The notes under the pieces were generated by a model. The model did no database searches and was not told where the DNA came from. It worked only from the letters and a program-made list of their open reading frames with translations. A DNA stretch of 64,000 nucleotides from Paguma larvata (taxonomy: Eukaryota > Chordata > Mammalia > Carnivora > Viverridae). How positions within the stretch are numbered: the stretch's first letter is position 1; the number at the start of each line of letters is the position of its first letter. Made by a program: the position numbers and the translations under genes. Shown piece after piece: positions 11,930-22,945 of this stretch. The stretch lies in contig CM057844.1 of assembly GCA_030068075.1 (NCBI GenBank), positions 19,700,001 to 19,764,000 on the forward strand, read 5' to 3'.

Positions 11930-12110
11930 TATTTGGCTTCTGTCACCCACTGCCCTCTCCCTCCTCCATACCCTTGTCTTTTTCTTTCACACTAATTCCC
12001 TGAATCCGTTCACTCCCTTCATTGGCTCACTGTTTTTATCACCAGTGCAGCAAACATTGCCCAGTGCCTGGCAGCAGCTCAATGTTTATTACATGAATTC
12101 ACGACTGAAT
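11930..12110 (+). mobile_element. probable L2 3' end
   Basis: The order 'cactgtttttatcaccagtgcagcaaacattgcccagtgcctggcagcagctcaatgttta' resembles the L2 ending (CAGTGCCTGGC...CTCAATGTTTA). Confidence 0.5.
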
Positions 12111-12849
12111 CTCATTTGAAATGCACAGGGAAATTTTTTAATAGGGGACATAATGCTTGATAGAAGTTGCAAATTTACCACTCTTCCCCAACCAGTCACC
12201 ACATTCTACACTTAACACTCATCACGCACAGGAACTTCCAAATATAAAACCACAGTCTTATTTCCCAGAACAAACCTAGTTTCTCTTTCTTTTTCCCCTC
12301 CCTGGTCTCAGAGCCTTGCCTTCTCTCTCTCTCTCCCTCTCTGCAATCCAGGACTCCATGAGGAGGCTCCGCCCACCCTCTGCTCTGCCTGGAGCTCTGG
12401 ACCACACTCCCTTCCTCTGTTTTTACCTCATGTGCACATTCTTGGCAGCCCCTAAAAGTTCTCTGTAATATCCATGGGCTCCACCCTCAGCCTGTCTCTC
12501 TGCCGCCCCACGTCAGACAGGGTCACTTCCTCAAAAACAGACCCACCCTACCTGTCTCCTCCTTACTGTTCCTCCTGTTCCTTCCAGAGGCCCCTTTCAC
12601 TATTAGAGTCATCTAGCTTTCTCCAGCTCCATCCGCCCCCCCCACCCATGATCATGTGTGTACACACATGCTCACGCCCGTGCATACACACTATAAATAT
12701 ATACTGTATGTAAAGCCACCGAAATATGTTTTCTTTGTATTTCTCCATTTTAGGTAATAGCCTCTTTTGCCACCTTCCCCTTCCGCACAGTGCTGAGTTC
12801 CTCTGGTATTGCCAACTCACAATCCCTTTATTCTAGACCCTTGATCATG

Positions 12850-13372
12850 GGCACTATGGTAGGCAGAATAATGGCCCTCCAAGATATTCCTGTCCTACTT
12901 CTCAGAACCCGTGAATATGTTACCTTAGATGGCATAAGGGTCCTTGTGGTGTGACTAAATTAAGGATCTTGAGATGAGGAGCTCATTCTGGATTGTCTAG
13001 GTTGGTCCAGTCACAAGGATCCTTATAAAGGAAAGAGGGAGACGGGAGAGTCAGAGAGGGAGATGTGATGATAGAAACAGAGGAGAGAAAGAGAAAGAAA
13101 CTTTCAGCTATTACACTGCTGACTTTGAAGCTGGAGGAGGGGGCCACAAGCCAAGGAATACAGAAAGCATTTTGAAAAAGTCAAAGAAACAGATCCTTTC
13201 CTAGACAGAACCTCCAGAAGGAACACGGAGCTGCCAGAAATCAAGAGCTGCCATGATTTTAGTGCGGCGAAACCCATTTGGGACTTCTGACCTCCAGAAG
13301 TGCAACATAAAAATATGAGTGTCATTTTAAACTACTTTGCTACAGGAGCAATATGAAACTAATACAGGTACC
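12850..13372 (+). mobile_element. MLT1-type solo LTR, near full length
   Basis: It starts TATGGTAGGCAGAATAATGGCCCTCCAAGAT, continues through GTGAATATGTTACCTTA and GGATCTTGAGATGAGGAG, and ends 'tttgctacaggagcaatatgaaactaatacagg'. All parts occur in consensus order. No internal viral genes are present. Confidence 0.82.
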
Positions 13373-13514
13373 AATTAGTATAGCCCCAGTATTTGTTCAG
13401 TGTACCACCTGAATAGCTGTTCATGGTAGCCTAGTTTGGTGCTGCCCCTGCATAACGCCTCTGCTGGCTGCAGTCAGCATGCGACTGAAGGATAATGGTG
13501 CCCTTCAGCAGTTG

Positions 13515-13790
13515 CCTTAATTTAGGTTCCCCCAGAAGCAGACTCTCAGGCAAGAAATTGGATGCAAGTAGTTTGAGAGGTGATGCTAGAAAACATTGGT
13601 AGGGGAATGAGGAAGTGAGGGGGAGGGGAAGACAGCCAGTCATGGTACCTTATCAACAAGTTACCAGTACAGGCAACTACGGTTCAATCCCACAGAGGAA
13701 TTTGGGGAGCCAATGGAGAACATGCCACAGTTTTACCTCCCCACAACCCCAGGAGGGAAAGGGTACTGGCATGTTTATACACCTGCTCTC
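13515..13790 (-). mobile_element. recurrent LTR-like repeat
   Basis: 'ggttcccccagaagcagactctcaggcaag...gtaggggaatgaggaagtgaggggga' is the reverse complement of the element type at 5560-5970. Confidence 0.5.
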
Positions 13791-14084
13791 ATCAGCATTG
13801 GTTGAGGGCTGTGGAGGGGTGGAAGGAGAGCGTTTTCATCTCTGGGTGGCATACCCAAAACCACCTTCGTGCTTTGGAGAAAGCACTCTGGGAAAGAGAT
13901 GTGGATTTTAGCCACGGAGCACACTGAAGTACTGATCCCCAAGCAGTGAGGTGGGTATCTGTCCAGCCAGCAGTGCATCACCCCTCAAAAAGGAAGGACC
14001 CCCACATCTGTGGCTTCTAGTGTGTGGCCAGGGGCTCTGGTTTCTAATCCAGGCACCTCTGTGGGATTCTGTAGACTGGCTCTC

Positions 14085-14400
14085 ACTTTGGCTTTGTCTG
14101 GTATTTTATCGTTGATTAGAATGAGGCAAAAAGCATTGTTGTGTCCTTCTCAGTGCAGCACGTCAGGAGTACGCAATGTCAATATGGTTATTACTAGTGA
14201 TCTTAACCTTGATCCCTTGATCATGGTGGTGTCTGCAGGGTTTCTCCACTTTGATATTTTGTAACTAATAACTATAATAATTATAATTAAAATAAGTATG
14301 CCGAGGAGATACTTTGAGATTTTGTTTCTTACCGAATTTTCACCTACTAATTTTAGCAGCCATCAACAGATCTTGCCTGCAAATATTATTAATGTAGGGT
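14085..14400 (-). mobile_element. old L1-related fragment
   Basis: 'cattgttgtgtccttctcagtgcagcacgtcaggagtacgcaatgtcaatatgg' and 'gtggtgtctgcagggtttctccactttg' match the right-hand part of the old L1-related repeat whose left-hand part is seen near 38,450-39,500. Confidence 0.5.
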
Positions 14401-14419
14401 TTACCTGATGGGGGTTTTC

Positions 14420-14515
14420 AATTTCCTGCATTTTAAGACCCAGTTTTAAATTCTTTCACACTTCAGTTTCCTCATCTGTAAATGGGAATAATACCTTTTC
14501 CTGCTAGAGACGAAG
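14420..14515 (+). repeat. MIR SINE fragment
   Basis: CACACTTCAGTTTCCTCATCTGTAAATGGGAATAATACC is the MIR 3' core. Confidence 0.75.
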
Positions 14516-14519
14516 AGCA

Positions 14520-15326
14520 ACATTACATAAAAATAAAAGGATCCATCCACTAGGAAAACACAAGGATCCTAAATGTGTACACGCCAAAAAATCCTCCAAA
14601 TATATGATGCAAAAAACTGACAGAGTTGAAAGAAGAAATAGACAAATCCACAATTACAAGTGGAGACTTCAATCCCATTTTCAGCAAGTGATAAAACTAT
14701 TAGAAAATCACTAAAGATAGAGAAAAACTCAACATCATCAACTAGAAGGATATCATTGGCATCCAAAGAATATTGCACCCACCAATAGCAGAACACACAT
14801 TCTTTTCAAGAATTTATAGGATATTCACCAAGATAAAACATATCTTGGGCCATAAAACAAATCTCAACCAATTTAAAATAATTGAAATCATATATACAAA
14901 GTATGATCTCTGACCATAGTGGGATCAAAGTAAATAATCAATAATGGAATGACAACATGAAAAGCTCCAAAATTTAGAAGCTAAATGCACATCTAAATAA
15001 TAATTTTAATAAAGTCCATGGGTCAAAGAGGTCTCAAGGGAAATTTTTTTTAAGGCTGAATTAAATTAAAATGAAATAATGTATCAAAATGTGTGGGATG
15101 CAACTAAAGCAGTGCTGAATGGGACATTTAAAGCACTAAACAGTGGGGTGCCTGAGTGGCTCTGCAGGCTAAAGATCGGACTCTTGGTGTCGATTCAGGT
15201 CTTGACCTCATGGCTTCATGAGTTTGAGTCCTGCGTTGGGCTCTGGGCAGCATGGAGCCTGCTTGGGATTCTCTCTCCCTCTCTCTGCCCCTCTCCCACT
15301 CGCACTGTCTCTGTCTCTCTCTCAAA

Positions 15327-15365
<39 letters not shown>

Positions 15366-15625
15366 CCATTAAATGCTTACATTAGAAAAGAAAAAAGCTT
15401 CAAATCAATAATCTAAGTTCCTACCTCAAGAAACTAGGAAAAAGGACAACAAAATAAACCCAAATCAGGCTGAATACATGAAATAATAGGAGCAAAAAAA
15501 AATCAATGAAACTGAAAACAAGAAGATAATAGAGAAATTATTGAAACAAAAAGCTAGTTCTTTGAAAAATTTAATAAAGTTCATAAACTTTTAGCAAAAC
15601 CGATGAAGATTAAAAAAAGAAGACA
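14520..15625 (+). pseudogene. decayed L1 ORF2 (endonuclease to early RT region)
   Basis: Sense-strand L1 ORF2 sequence with multiple stops and frameshifts: 'aagaaatagacaaatccacaattacaagtggagacttcaa', 'gaacacacattcttttcaag', 'cttgggccataaaacaaatctcaacc' and 'actagaaaaagg...caaataaaccca'. It is interrupted by a SINE at 15145-15363. No coding capacity remains. Confidence 0.75.
15145..15363 (+). mobile_element. CAN SINE with (AAT)n tail
   Basis: Head GGGGTGCCTGAGTGGCTCTGCAGG, CT-rich middle TCTCTCCCTCTCTCTGCCCCTCTCCC, and a tail expanded to about 12 AAT units (15,327-15,363). Confidence 0.92.
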
Positions 15626-15712
15626 GGGTACCTGGGTGGCTGAGTTGATGAAGTGTCCAACTTCAGCTCAAGTTATGATCTCATAGTTTGTGAGTTCGAG
15701 GCCTGCGTCGGG
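15626..15712 (+). mobile_element. truncated CAN SINE
   Basis: Only the tRNA-like head is kept (GGGTACCTGGGTGGCTGAGTTG through GTTCGAGGCCTGCGTCGG). The CT-rich part and tail are missing. Confidence 0.85.
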
Positions 15713-15989
15713 AGGAGAAGGAAGAGAAAGTGAGAGTTATAAGATGAATAAGTTCTGGGGATCTAACATACATCAGGGTGATGTTAGTTAACAATACTAT
15801 ATTATATATTTGGAAGCTGCTAAGAGTAGATTTGAAAGTTCTCACCACACATACAAATTATAACTATGTGAGATTATGGATGTGTTAACTAATCTTATTG
15901 TGGTAATCATTTTGCAGTATATAATATATGAAATCATTTTTATACTTTAAACTTATACAATGTTCATTGAGATGTAATTATATGTAATC
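15713..15989 (+). mobile_element. L1 3' UTR fragment
   Basis: 'tggggatctaacatacatcagggtgatgttagttaacaatactatatt' and 'ttattgtggtaatcattttgcagtatataatat...ctttaaacttatacaatg' are an L1M 3' UTR in sense orientation. Its place between ORF2 blocks shows the element is a mosaic. Confidence 0.65.
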
Positions 15990-16049
15990 ACTCACCTTTT
16001 ACAAAGGTGCAAAACCAATTCAATGGAGGAAGGATGGCCTTTTCAACAA
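15990..16049 (+). repeat. 60-bp direct repeat, copy 1
   Basis: Identical over 60 bases to 16,422-16,481. This copy is out of order relative to L1 ORF2; the downstream copy is in the expected place. Confidence 0.95.
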
Positions 16050-16196
16050 CCTGGAAAAAATAATATAATAAAATTTATATGGAAAGGCACAGACCTGGAA
16101 TAGATAAAACAAATATGTAAAATAAGAAAACTCAATAAGAATTAGTGTACCAAATTAAGAGAGTTATATATAGCTATAGTAATTAAGACTTTAGCA

Positions 16197-16333
16197 GGGT
16201 GCCTGGGTGGCTCAGTCAGTTAAGCACCTAACTCTTGATCTCAGGGTCTTGAGTTCAAGTGCTGAGTTGGGATCCCTACTGGGTATGAAGCCTACTTAAA
16301 AAAAAAAAGTTTAACAACAACAACAACAACAAT
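16197..16333 (+). mobile_element. CAN SINE, older short subtype
   Basis: Head GGGTGCCTGGGTGGCTCAGTCAG. The middle lacks the felid CT-rich block and ends 'cctacttaaaaaaaaaaag', followed by an AAC/CAA run. Confidence 0.88.
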
Positions 16334-16421
16334 AAGACTTCGTGATATTGGCATAGGGATAGATATACAGGTCAATGGAACAGAAGAGAGAACCCAGAAA
16401 TAGAGCCACACAAATATGCCA

Positions 16422-16481
16422 ACTCACCTTTTACAAAGGTGCAAAACCAATTCAATGGAGGAAGGATGGCCTTTTCAACAA
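16422..16481 (+). repeat. 60-bp direct repeat, copy 2
   Basis: The in-order L1 ORF2 copy of the 60-bp sequence also found at 15,990-16,049. It is followed by the expected AATGGTGCTAG. Confidence 0.95.
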
Positions 16482-17741
16482 ATGGTGCTAGAAAAATTCA
16501 ACATCTAAAGGCAAACGACAATAACCAAAAAAGAAAAAAAAAAACAAAAAACAAAAAACAAAAACCCCTTTGACATAATATCACAACTCGTACAAAAATT
16601 AACTCAAAATGAATTATGGACTTAAATGTAAAATTTTAGAAAAATCTGAGGAGAAAATCTTTAGGATCTAAGGCCAGATAAAGAGTTCATAACCTGACAC
16701 CAAAAAAGCACAATGCATAAAAGGAATATTTGATAAATTGGGCTTCATCAAAATTCATAACGTTTGCTCTGTGAAGGACCCTTTAAGGGAATGAAAATAA
16801 AAGCCACAACCTGGGAGAAAATATTTTTAGACCACATATCCAACAAAAGACTAGTATCTAGAATATATAAAGAACTCTGAAAATTCAAGAGTAAAAAACC
16901 AAAAACACACAAAAACCCCACAAATAATCCAATTAGAAAATGAGCAAAAGATTGACCAAGCAGTTCACCAAAGAGGTTCTACAGATGGTTAATAAGCACA
17001 TGAAAAAAATCATTAGCCACTGAGGAAATGAAAAAAACATGTTCAACATCATCAATATCACTACACATCTACTAAAATGGCTAAAATAAAAAGTTGTGAC
17101 ACACAAAATGCCAGTAAGAATGCAGAGAATTGGATCACTGATACATTGCTGATGGGAATAGCAAAGGGTACAGCCACTCTAGAAAACAACTTGGCAGTTT
17201 CTTATAAAATTAAACATAAAATTCCATATGACTCAGCAATGACACTCCCAGGTATTTATCCCAGAGAAATTATGTTCACACAAAAACCTATACATAAAGA
17301 TTCATCACTACTGTATTGTTTTTACTATTCATAATAGCCTAAATTGGTAACAATTGAGATGTCTTTCAATAAGTGAATGGTTCAATAAACTGTGGAACAC
17401 TACTCAAAATAAAAAGGCATGAACTACTGATACATGCAACAACTTGGATGAATCTCCAAGGAATTACGATGTGTAAATAAAACCAATCCCCAAAGGTTAC
17501 ATGCTGTATAATTTCATTTATATAACATTCTTGAGATGACAAAATTATACACATGGAGAATCTCAGCAGTTGCCAGGAGTTAGGGACAGCATGGGGTGGA
17601 GTAGGGTGGCAAGGATACGGGTATGATTATAGAAGGGCAGCACGAGGGATCCTTGTGGTGGTTAAACTGTTCTATAGCTCAACTATGGTGGTGATTGTGT
17701 GAATCTACATTTGTGACAAATTTCATAAAATGAATACACAC

Positions 17742-17764
17742 GCACACACACACACACACACACA
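17742..17764. repeat. (CA)n microsatellite
   Basis: A CA run within the L1 3' UTR. Confidence 0.9.
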
Positions 17765-17857
17765 TGTGCCTATAAAACTAGAGAAAATTAAGATTGTTAT
17801 ATTGTAGCAATGACAATTTCTTGGCGTTGATATTGTGCTATAATTATGCAAGATTTT

Positions 17858-18064
17858 TTTTAATTTTTTTAATGTTTATTTAATTTTTGAGAGACAGAGC
17901 ATGAGTGGGGGAGGAGCAGAGAGAGAGGGAGACAGAATCTGAAGCAGGCTCCAGGCTCTGAGCTGTCAGCACAGAGCCCGACGTGGGGCTCGAACTCTTG
18001 AACCGTGAGATCATGACCTGAGCCGAAGTCGGATGCTCAACCAACTGAGCCACCCACGTGCCCC
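17858..18064 (-). mobile_element. CAN SINE with clear TSD
   Basis: The body runs from TTTAATTTTTTTAATG to GAGCCACCCACGTGCCCC. The 17-bp TSD TAATTATGCAAGATTTT occurs at 17,841-17,857 and 18,065-18,081. Confidence 0.97.
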
Positions 18065-18180
18065 TAATTATGCAAGATTTTACCATTGGAGAAAACTGAA
18101 TGAGGGGTACCATGATCTTTCTGATTACTTACAAGTTCATGGGAATCTACAATTATCTCAAAATAAAAAGTTAATTTAAA

Positions 18181-19559
18181 AGACACTCTACTAGAAAGAA
18201 ACCTGGAGGACTATACGTATATGGTATAACATCATATAACATATTTGAGAAAATGCAATGATTTGAAAGAAAGCATTTCCCATACCTATACTAGAATAAA
18301 TCCCCAAATTGAGTGATAAGGAGAATTACATGATGGTGGATACCTGAAAAAGTTAGCTCTACATCTTGCCTTTTTTCCTCAATTAAAACCATATTGGTTT
18401 AGAATATCCAAGTGCAGAGATAACCCTGGCAAGAGCTCAGGGTGGTAGTAAGACCTCCCAAAGGAGGTGACTGTGTGCATGCAGCAGGTTGAGCCAACCT
18501 CGTCAGGGCTTCCAAGAGTCATGAAAGTATGGAAATAACAGAATGAGTTGTGCCCATCTGCGAATAGCCCAGAGAATGCGAAGAGCCCTGGATAATCCAC
18601 CAAATACCCTTTGCTCATCACAGAACCTTAGAATACCCCATTAATCAAGAAGGGCACAGGAATTGGCTAGGAAACAGCCAGACCCCAAGGAATCAAGCAG
18701 TCAAGAATGAGTGTTGAGCCAGCAAGGATTTGTGTGAACTGACCACCAAAGACAAAATCAAAAGAGCACATCTCATGTGATGCTGATGTGGACAGTTCTG
18801 ATCCAAACCAGAAGTCACCTGCTAATGCTTTGGATTTCTGAGAGCTTCCTGGAAATGGATAACAACTGATTGATATCAAGGTGACACCAACACAGAATGA
18901 AGTGCACAATAGAAACTGAGTTCAATTTAGGTTGCGAAAAGGTATTTAGGTAAGAAAAGTATTTCTTACACATCTGCGTTTTTCTGCTGAGATCAACATC
19001 CATTACACCAATAATTTGCTAAGAGAGCCAAGAGTTCTAAGGTAATAATACAAGCCCGTTTTACTTTCCAGGGAAAAAGTTCTACTGTTCACATCCGGGA
19101 TTGACTCTAATAGAGGGGGAAGGTGCATGGGTGTGATTCAGCAGTGGGGACGTAGCCCTGTTTTTGGGTGGTCTCCATCCATCTTTAAGTAGGGTAGTCT
19201 TACCTCTCAGAGGTCTCCTCTTATTCTCAAGGTGAAAAGTCCCCATCCTTAGAATTCATCCAGTGGGACCGGGGCGGGGGGGGGGGGGTGGGCGTTCATT
19301 GTTCTGGCAGTCTTCTCAGGCCCTAATCACAGAAGTACCCAATGCTCCTCTCTGAAGCTGGTTTCATTCTCTCACTGGAAGGGCAGGGTGTTGCTGATGG
19401 TGTCAAAGCCCCACGCATCTCTTTTGGCACTCACCGCTGCACACCAAAAGCTGCTTACTATGAACACCTATAACTTTCTGCCTCAGGGCTTTTTTTCTGA
19501 TGGCAAGAACATGTTTGATCCACATACCAGGAAAGCCAGAATGCTGGGGAATTAAGGCC
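18181..19559. other. no recognised gene; one G-run
   Basis: No recognised coding exon or repeat. A G-rich run (19,271-19,292) with G-quadruplex potential is the only distinct feature. Confidence 0.35.
19271..19292 (+). repeat. G-rich tract, potential G-quadruplex
   Basis: GGGGC followed by a long G run, then TGGGC. Confidence 0.8.
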
Positions 19560-19885
19560 CCCAGAAGCAACCCTCAACCAATAGTGAATGAAGAGTTGGT
19601 GGATAAATATCCTAGCTTCTTCACTCACTAGGCTGGGCAGCTCTGAGTTGGGAGTTCTGCAATAGATCCCAGAGTCCCAGGAGAGTGGAGCTTTTTTTGC
19701 CTGCAGTAATATTCCCCTTGAAAAAAAACACAACCTATATTTACTCCCTTCCTTTCTCTTCCCTTCCCTTCTCTTCTCTGTCTCACTTCTTCATTCCCCT
19801 AATTAGCGCTTCCTGAGATCATCTCCTACATCGACTACTAGCATTTGAATTCTCGTCTCCGAATCTGCTTCAGGGGAGAACTGAA
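19560..19885 (+). mobile_element. recurrent LTR-like repeat
   Basis: 'tctgtctcacttcttcattcccctaattagcgcttcctgagatcatctcc...tctcgtctccgaatctgcttcagggg' parallels 5560-5970. Confidence 0.45.
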
Positions 19886-20689
19886 AACAAGATTAGTGGT
19901 AACTGATGGCTAGTGTGTCAAACCAACTGCACTGTGTTAAATGAAAGGAGCCAGACTCAAAAGGCTTTATACTGTATGATTCCATTTATATGATAAAATA
20001 TAAGGATGGAGAATAGATTGGTGGTTTCTAGGGGTTAGGGGGAGGAGAGATGATTGACTACAAAGGGGTACCATGAAAGTATTTTTTTAGTGTGATGAAA
20101 CTGTTTCTTTAGCATGACTGTGGAGGTGGTTACATGACTCTATGCATTTTTCAAAACTCATAGAATGGTGTATCATGCATAAATTTCACAGAGGCACAAA
20201 TAGCCTTAAAGACACATGGAATTCTTGCCCATTCAAGACATGCCCATTGTTGACATTTACAGAAGATGATCTAGAAGTCCCGGAAGGGAAAGAGACTTTC
20301 CCAACACAGCCACTTCAAGATAAAGCCAGGACTCGATACCAAGTCTCAACAGTATCAGACCAGAAATCTTTCCAACAGTAAGTGGGGTCTCTGTCATTTA
20401 GTCAATTTACCTCAGAAGTCTGTACTTCAAAGAAAAATTGGTTATAAAGTGTTACAGTGTCAGTCTTAGTAAAGACATCTTGGTAATGACAATCCTTAAC
20501 ATCTCTGTTTCTTGAGTCTCTCTGCTCCAATCCTCCTAGGTTCACACTACATCAGCTTCACAGGGATTCCCAATACTTCCCCACTGTGTTGGATCTCCTT
20601 CTTCCTGTGTTCTGTGTCATTCTCTTTGGTGTACCCTCTCGTTTTGGTAAAGCACATACTTCGGTTACTTCCAAATAAAGAAAGCATGA

Positions 20690-21480
20690 GATTGTGCTTA
20701 TCTGAAAGTCTTTATTCTACTTATTTCTTGATTGATAGTTTCGCTGGGTATAGAATTCTACATTGGAAACAAATTTCCTTTAGAATTATGAAGATATTAC
20801 TCTAGTATTCTACTTGTCAGTGTTTCTGGAACAGTTCCAGTGAAGAGAAGTCTGAAGCCATTCTGATTCTTGAGACTTGGTATAGGACTCGTTTTTTCTT
20901 TATTCAAGCCTGGGTAATCTTTATCCCCAGGGTTCTGAAATTTCACAAGTATGTGTGTTGGTTGGGCCTATTTTATCTGTTGATCTAGGCATATAATGGG
21001 TCTTTTCAACCTGAAAATCTGTTTTTCCAGCTTGAGAAATTTTTCTTGAATTACATCATTATTAATTTCCTCCCCTCTCCTTCTGGAATATGTTATTCAG
21101 ATGTTAAGCCTTCTGGACTATTCCTTTTTCATTCATCTTTTCTTTCCTACTTTTCATTCTTTTGTCTTTGGGATCTATTTCTGGGAAATAACCCAGACTT
21201 TATTTCCTAACCCCTCTATTGAGTTTCATTTCTGCTATCAGATTTGTTTGTTTGCTTGCTTGTTTGTTTAAAGCTTATTTTTGTTTCCTGTCTTCTAAAA
21301 TAGCATCTTATTCTTGTTTCATGGCTGTAATATCATCTCTTATCCTTGAGAATAGGTCTTGGTTTCTTCCAAGTGGTTTTTTTCTGTTTATTTTGGTTGT
21401 TAATTTGGCTGCTTGTTTTTATTTGTTTTTATTATTATTTGTTCCTTCTCTTGCATGTTAGCAGTTTTCCTCAGATATCT
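20690..21480 (-). mobile_element. old L1/HAL1-like fragment (antisense)
   Basis: T-rich antisense LINE text: 'gatagtttcgctgggtatagaattctacattgg', 'tcaagcctgggtaatctttatcccc', and 'ttgaattacatcattattaatttcctcccc'. Strongly diverged. Confidence 0.5.
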
Positions 21481-21489
21481 GGTAATCTG

Positions 21490-21890
21490 TAGCAGATGTT
21501 ACTGGTGGCCTACCCATACCCTCAGCTGCTGTGAGTGTAGCTATTAATGGATCAGAGCTGCCCCTTTCTCTAGAGAACTGATCTCAGCCAGGAGCTTCCT
21601 TGCCTGGGAGATTATGGCCTCCTCCCTGGCAGTCCACAATCAATGATTGATTAATGTGTGGGCAGAAAACAGCCCTCTTGCCTCAAGGTGAAATCAATCC
21701 TCTCATGCAATTCACACTCCAGGGCTCCCTGTGGGATCAGACTGAGGCAAGACTCCAGCTGAGACCACATCCTTGCTCAGCTCCTTCCAGAGGAGGTGAG
21801 ACATGAGAAGAAGGCTTCTGCTGAGAGTTCACCCTCAATAAATAATGTCACCTGAAACTTCATTTCAGCCTCTTTTCTAGGGAAACTAAG
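21490..21890 (+). mobile_element. recurrent LTR-like repeat, longest copy
   Basis: The left part of the family is visible: 'cagatgttactggtggcctacccataccctcagctgctgtgagtg', then 'caattcacactccagggctccctgtgggatcagactgaggcaagactccagctgagaccacatcc'. Confidence 0.5.
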
Positions 21891-22610
21891 ATATGATCTT
21901 TGGCTGTCTGCTTTTGATTAAGAGCAAAGTCCTGAAAAACTTATTGAAGGTGTGGGAGTCAGACTTGTCAACTCAGAGATTCACTATAGGGAAACATGGG
22001 TTGTCATTTATTGGAAATTCTAATGTCAGTATCCTTAGTTCTTTCCTTTGAGCTGGTCAGAATTCCAAAGACAAGGGGTGGAGTGTGGCTGCCAGGGATT
22101 TGATAAGTGAGCAGAAAAGAAAGCTGAGGATCTGTCTTCAGTGAGTAAATATTCACTTAATGGCCCTGCTCTTCACCTGAAACCTCTGTTCTCAGCTGTT
22201 CCTGGTATACCCAATCCAGAAACCTTGTTTTACCCTCTCTGGAGACTACATTTCCAGCCCAGTGCCTGTTGGGAGAGGGGTTTTGCAGCATGGAGAAGTG
22301 GTAGAAAGGAACTAGGATTTTAACCATTTCTCAATCACCTTTCACCCAATTCTTTTGATTTGGCTTGCTCAATTCCAGAGGTATCTAGGACTGCCAATTC
22401 CTTTATTTGTTTGTTTGGTTTTGGTTGTTTTTGTTTGGTTTTGTTTTAGGATTTTACCGTGAAAATAGGGCTATTCTTTGCCTTTCCTGGGCTGTTAGCT
22501 TTTTGGGGGCTGCTAAGTCAACTACCACTCATCCGTTTTCCAGCTTACAAAATTGTTTTTGCCATTGTCTCCCTTTCTATTTTCTCTGTCCTTGTGAGTT
22601 TGTGTCTATT

Positions 22611-22835
22611 TATTTATTTTTATTTTTAAATGTTTATTCATTTTTGAAAGAGAGAGAGACAGAGAGAGGATGAGGAGGGTAGGGGCAGAGAGAGAGGGAG
22701 ACAAAGAATCAGAAGCAGGCTCCAGTCTCTGAGCAGTCAGCACAGAGCCCAATGTGGGACTTGAATCCATGAGCCATAAGATCATGACCTGACCTAAAGT
22801 TGGATGCTTAACCATCTAAGCCACCCAGGTGCTCC
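22611..22835 (-). mobile_element. CAN SINE
   Basis: It runs from TTTATTTATTTTTATTTTTAAATG to CTAAGCCACCCAGGTGCTCC. The flanks share TGTGTCT. It is inverted relative to the truncated copy at 22,869, 33 bp away. Confidence 0.92.
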
Positions 22836-22868
22836 AGATTGTGTCTTTTTAAAAAACAATCCATTTAA

Positions 22869-22945
22869 GGGGCGCCTGCATGGCTCAGATGGTTAAGCAT
22901 TCCAACTTCAGCTTAGGTCATGATCTCACAGTCGTGAGTTATAAT
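22869..22945 (+). mobile_element. truncated CAN SINE head
   Basis: GGGGCGCCTGCATGGCTCAG through GATCTCACAGTCGTGAGTT, then unrelated sequence. The 3' part is lost. Confidence 0.85.

Larger units (their letters stand above)
16050..18180 (+). pseudogene. decayed L1 ORF2 3' part and 3' UTR
   Basis: Sense L1 ORF2 C-terminal sequence: 'caggtcaatggaacagaagagagaacccagaaatag', 'ctgatgggaatagcaaagggtacagccactct', 'actcagcaatgacactcccaggtatttatccc'. It then continues as an L1M 3' UTR ending 'acaattatctcaaaataaaaag'. SINEs interrupt it at 16,197-16,333 and 17,858-18,064. The 85-codon frame at 17,077 is a remnant with the signature MTLPGIYPRE. Confidence 0.8.

Noticed and set aside
16197..16333. tRNA gene
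   Set aside because: The tRNA-like head (TGGCTCAG...GGTTCAAG-type boxes) belongs to a SINE with an A-tail. The same applies to the other SINE copies.
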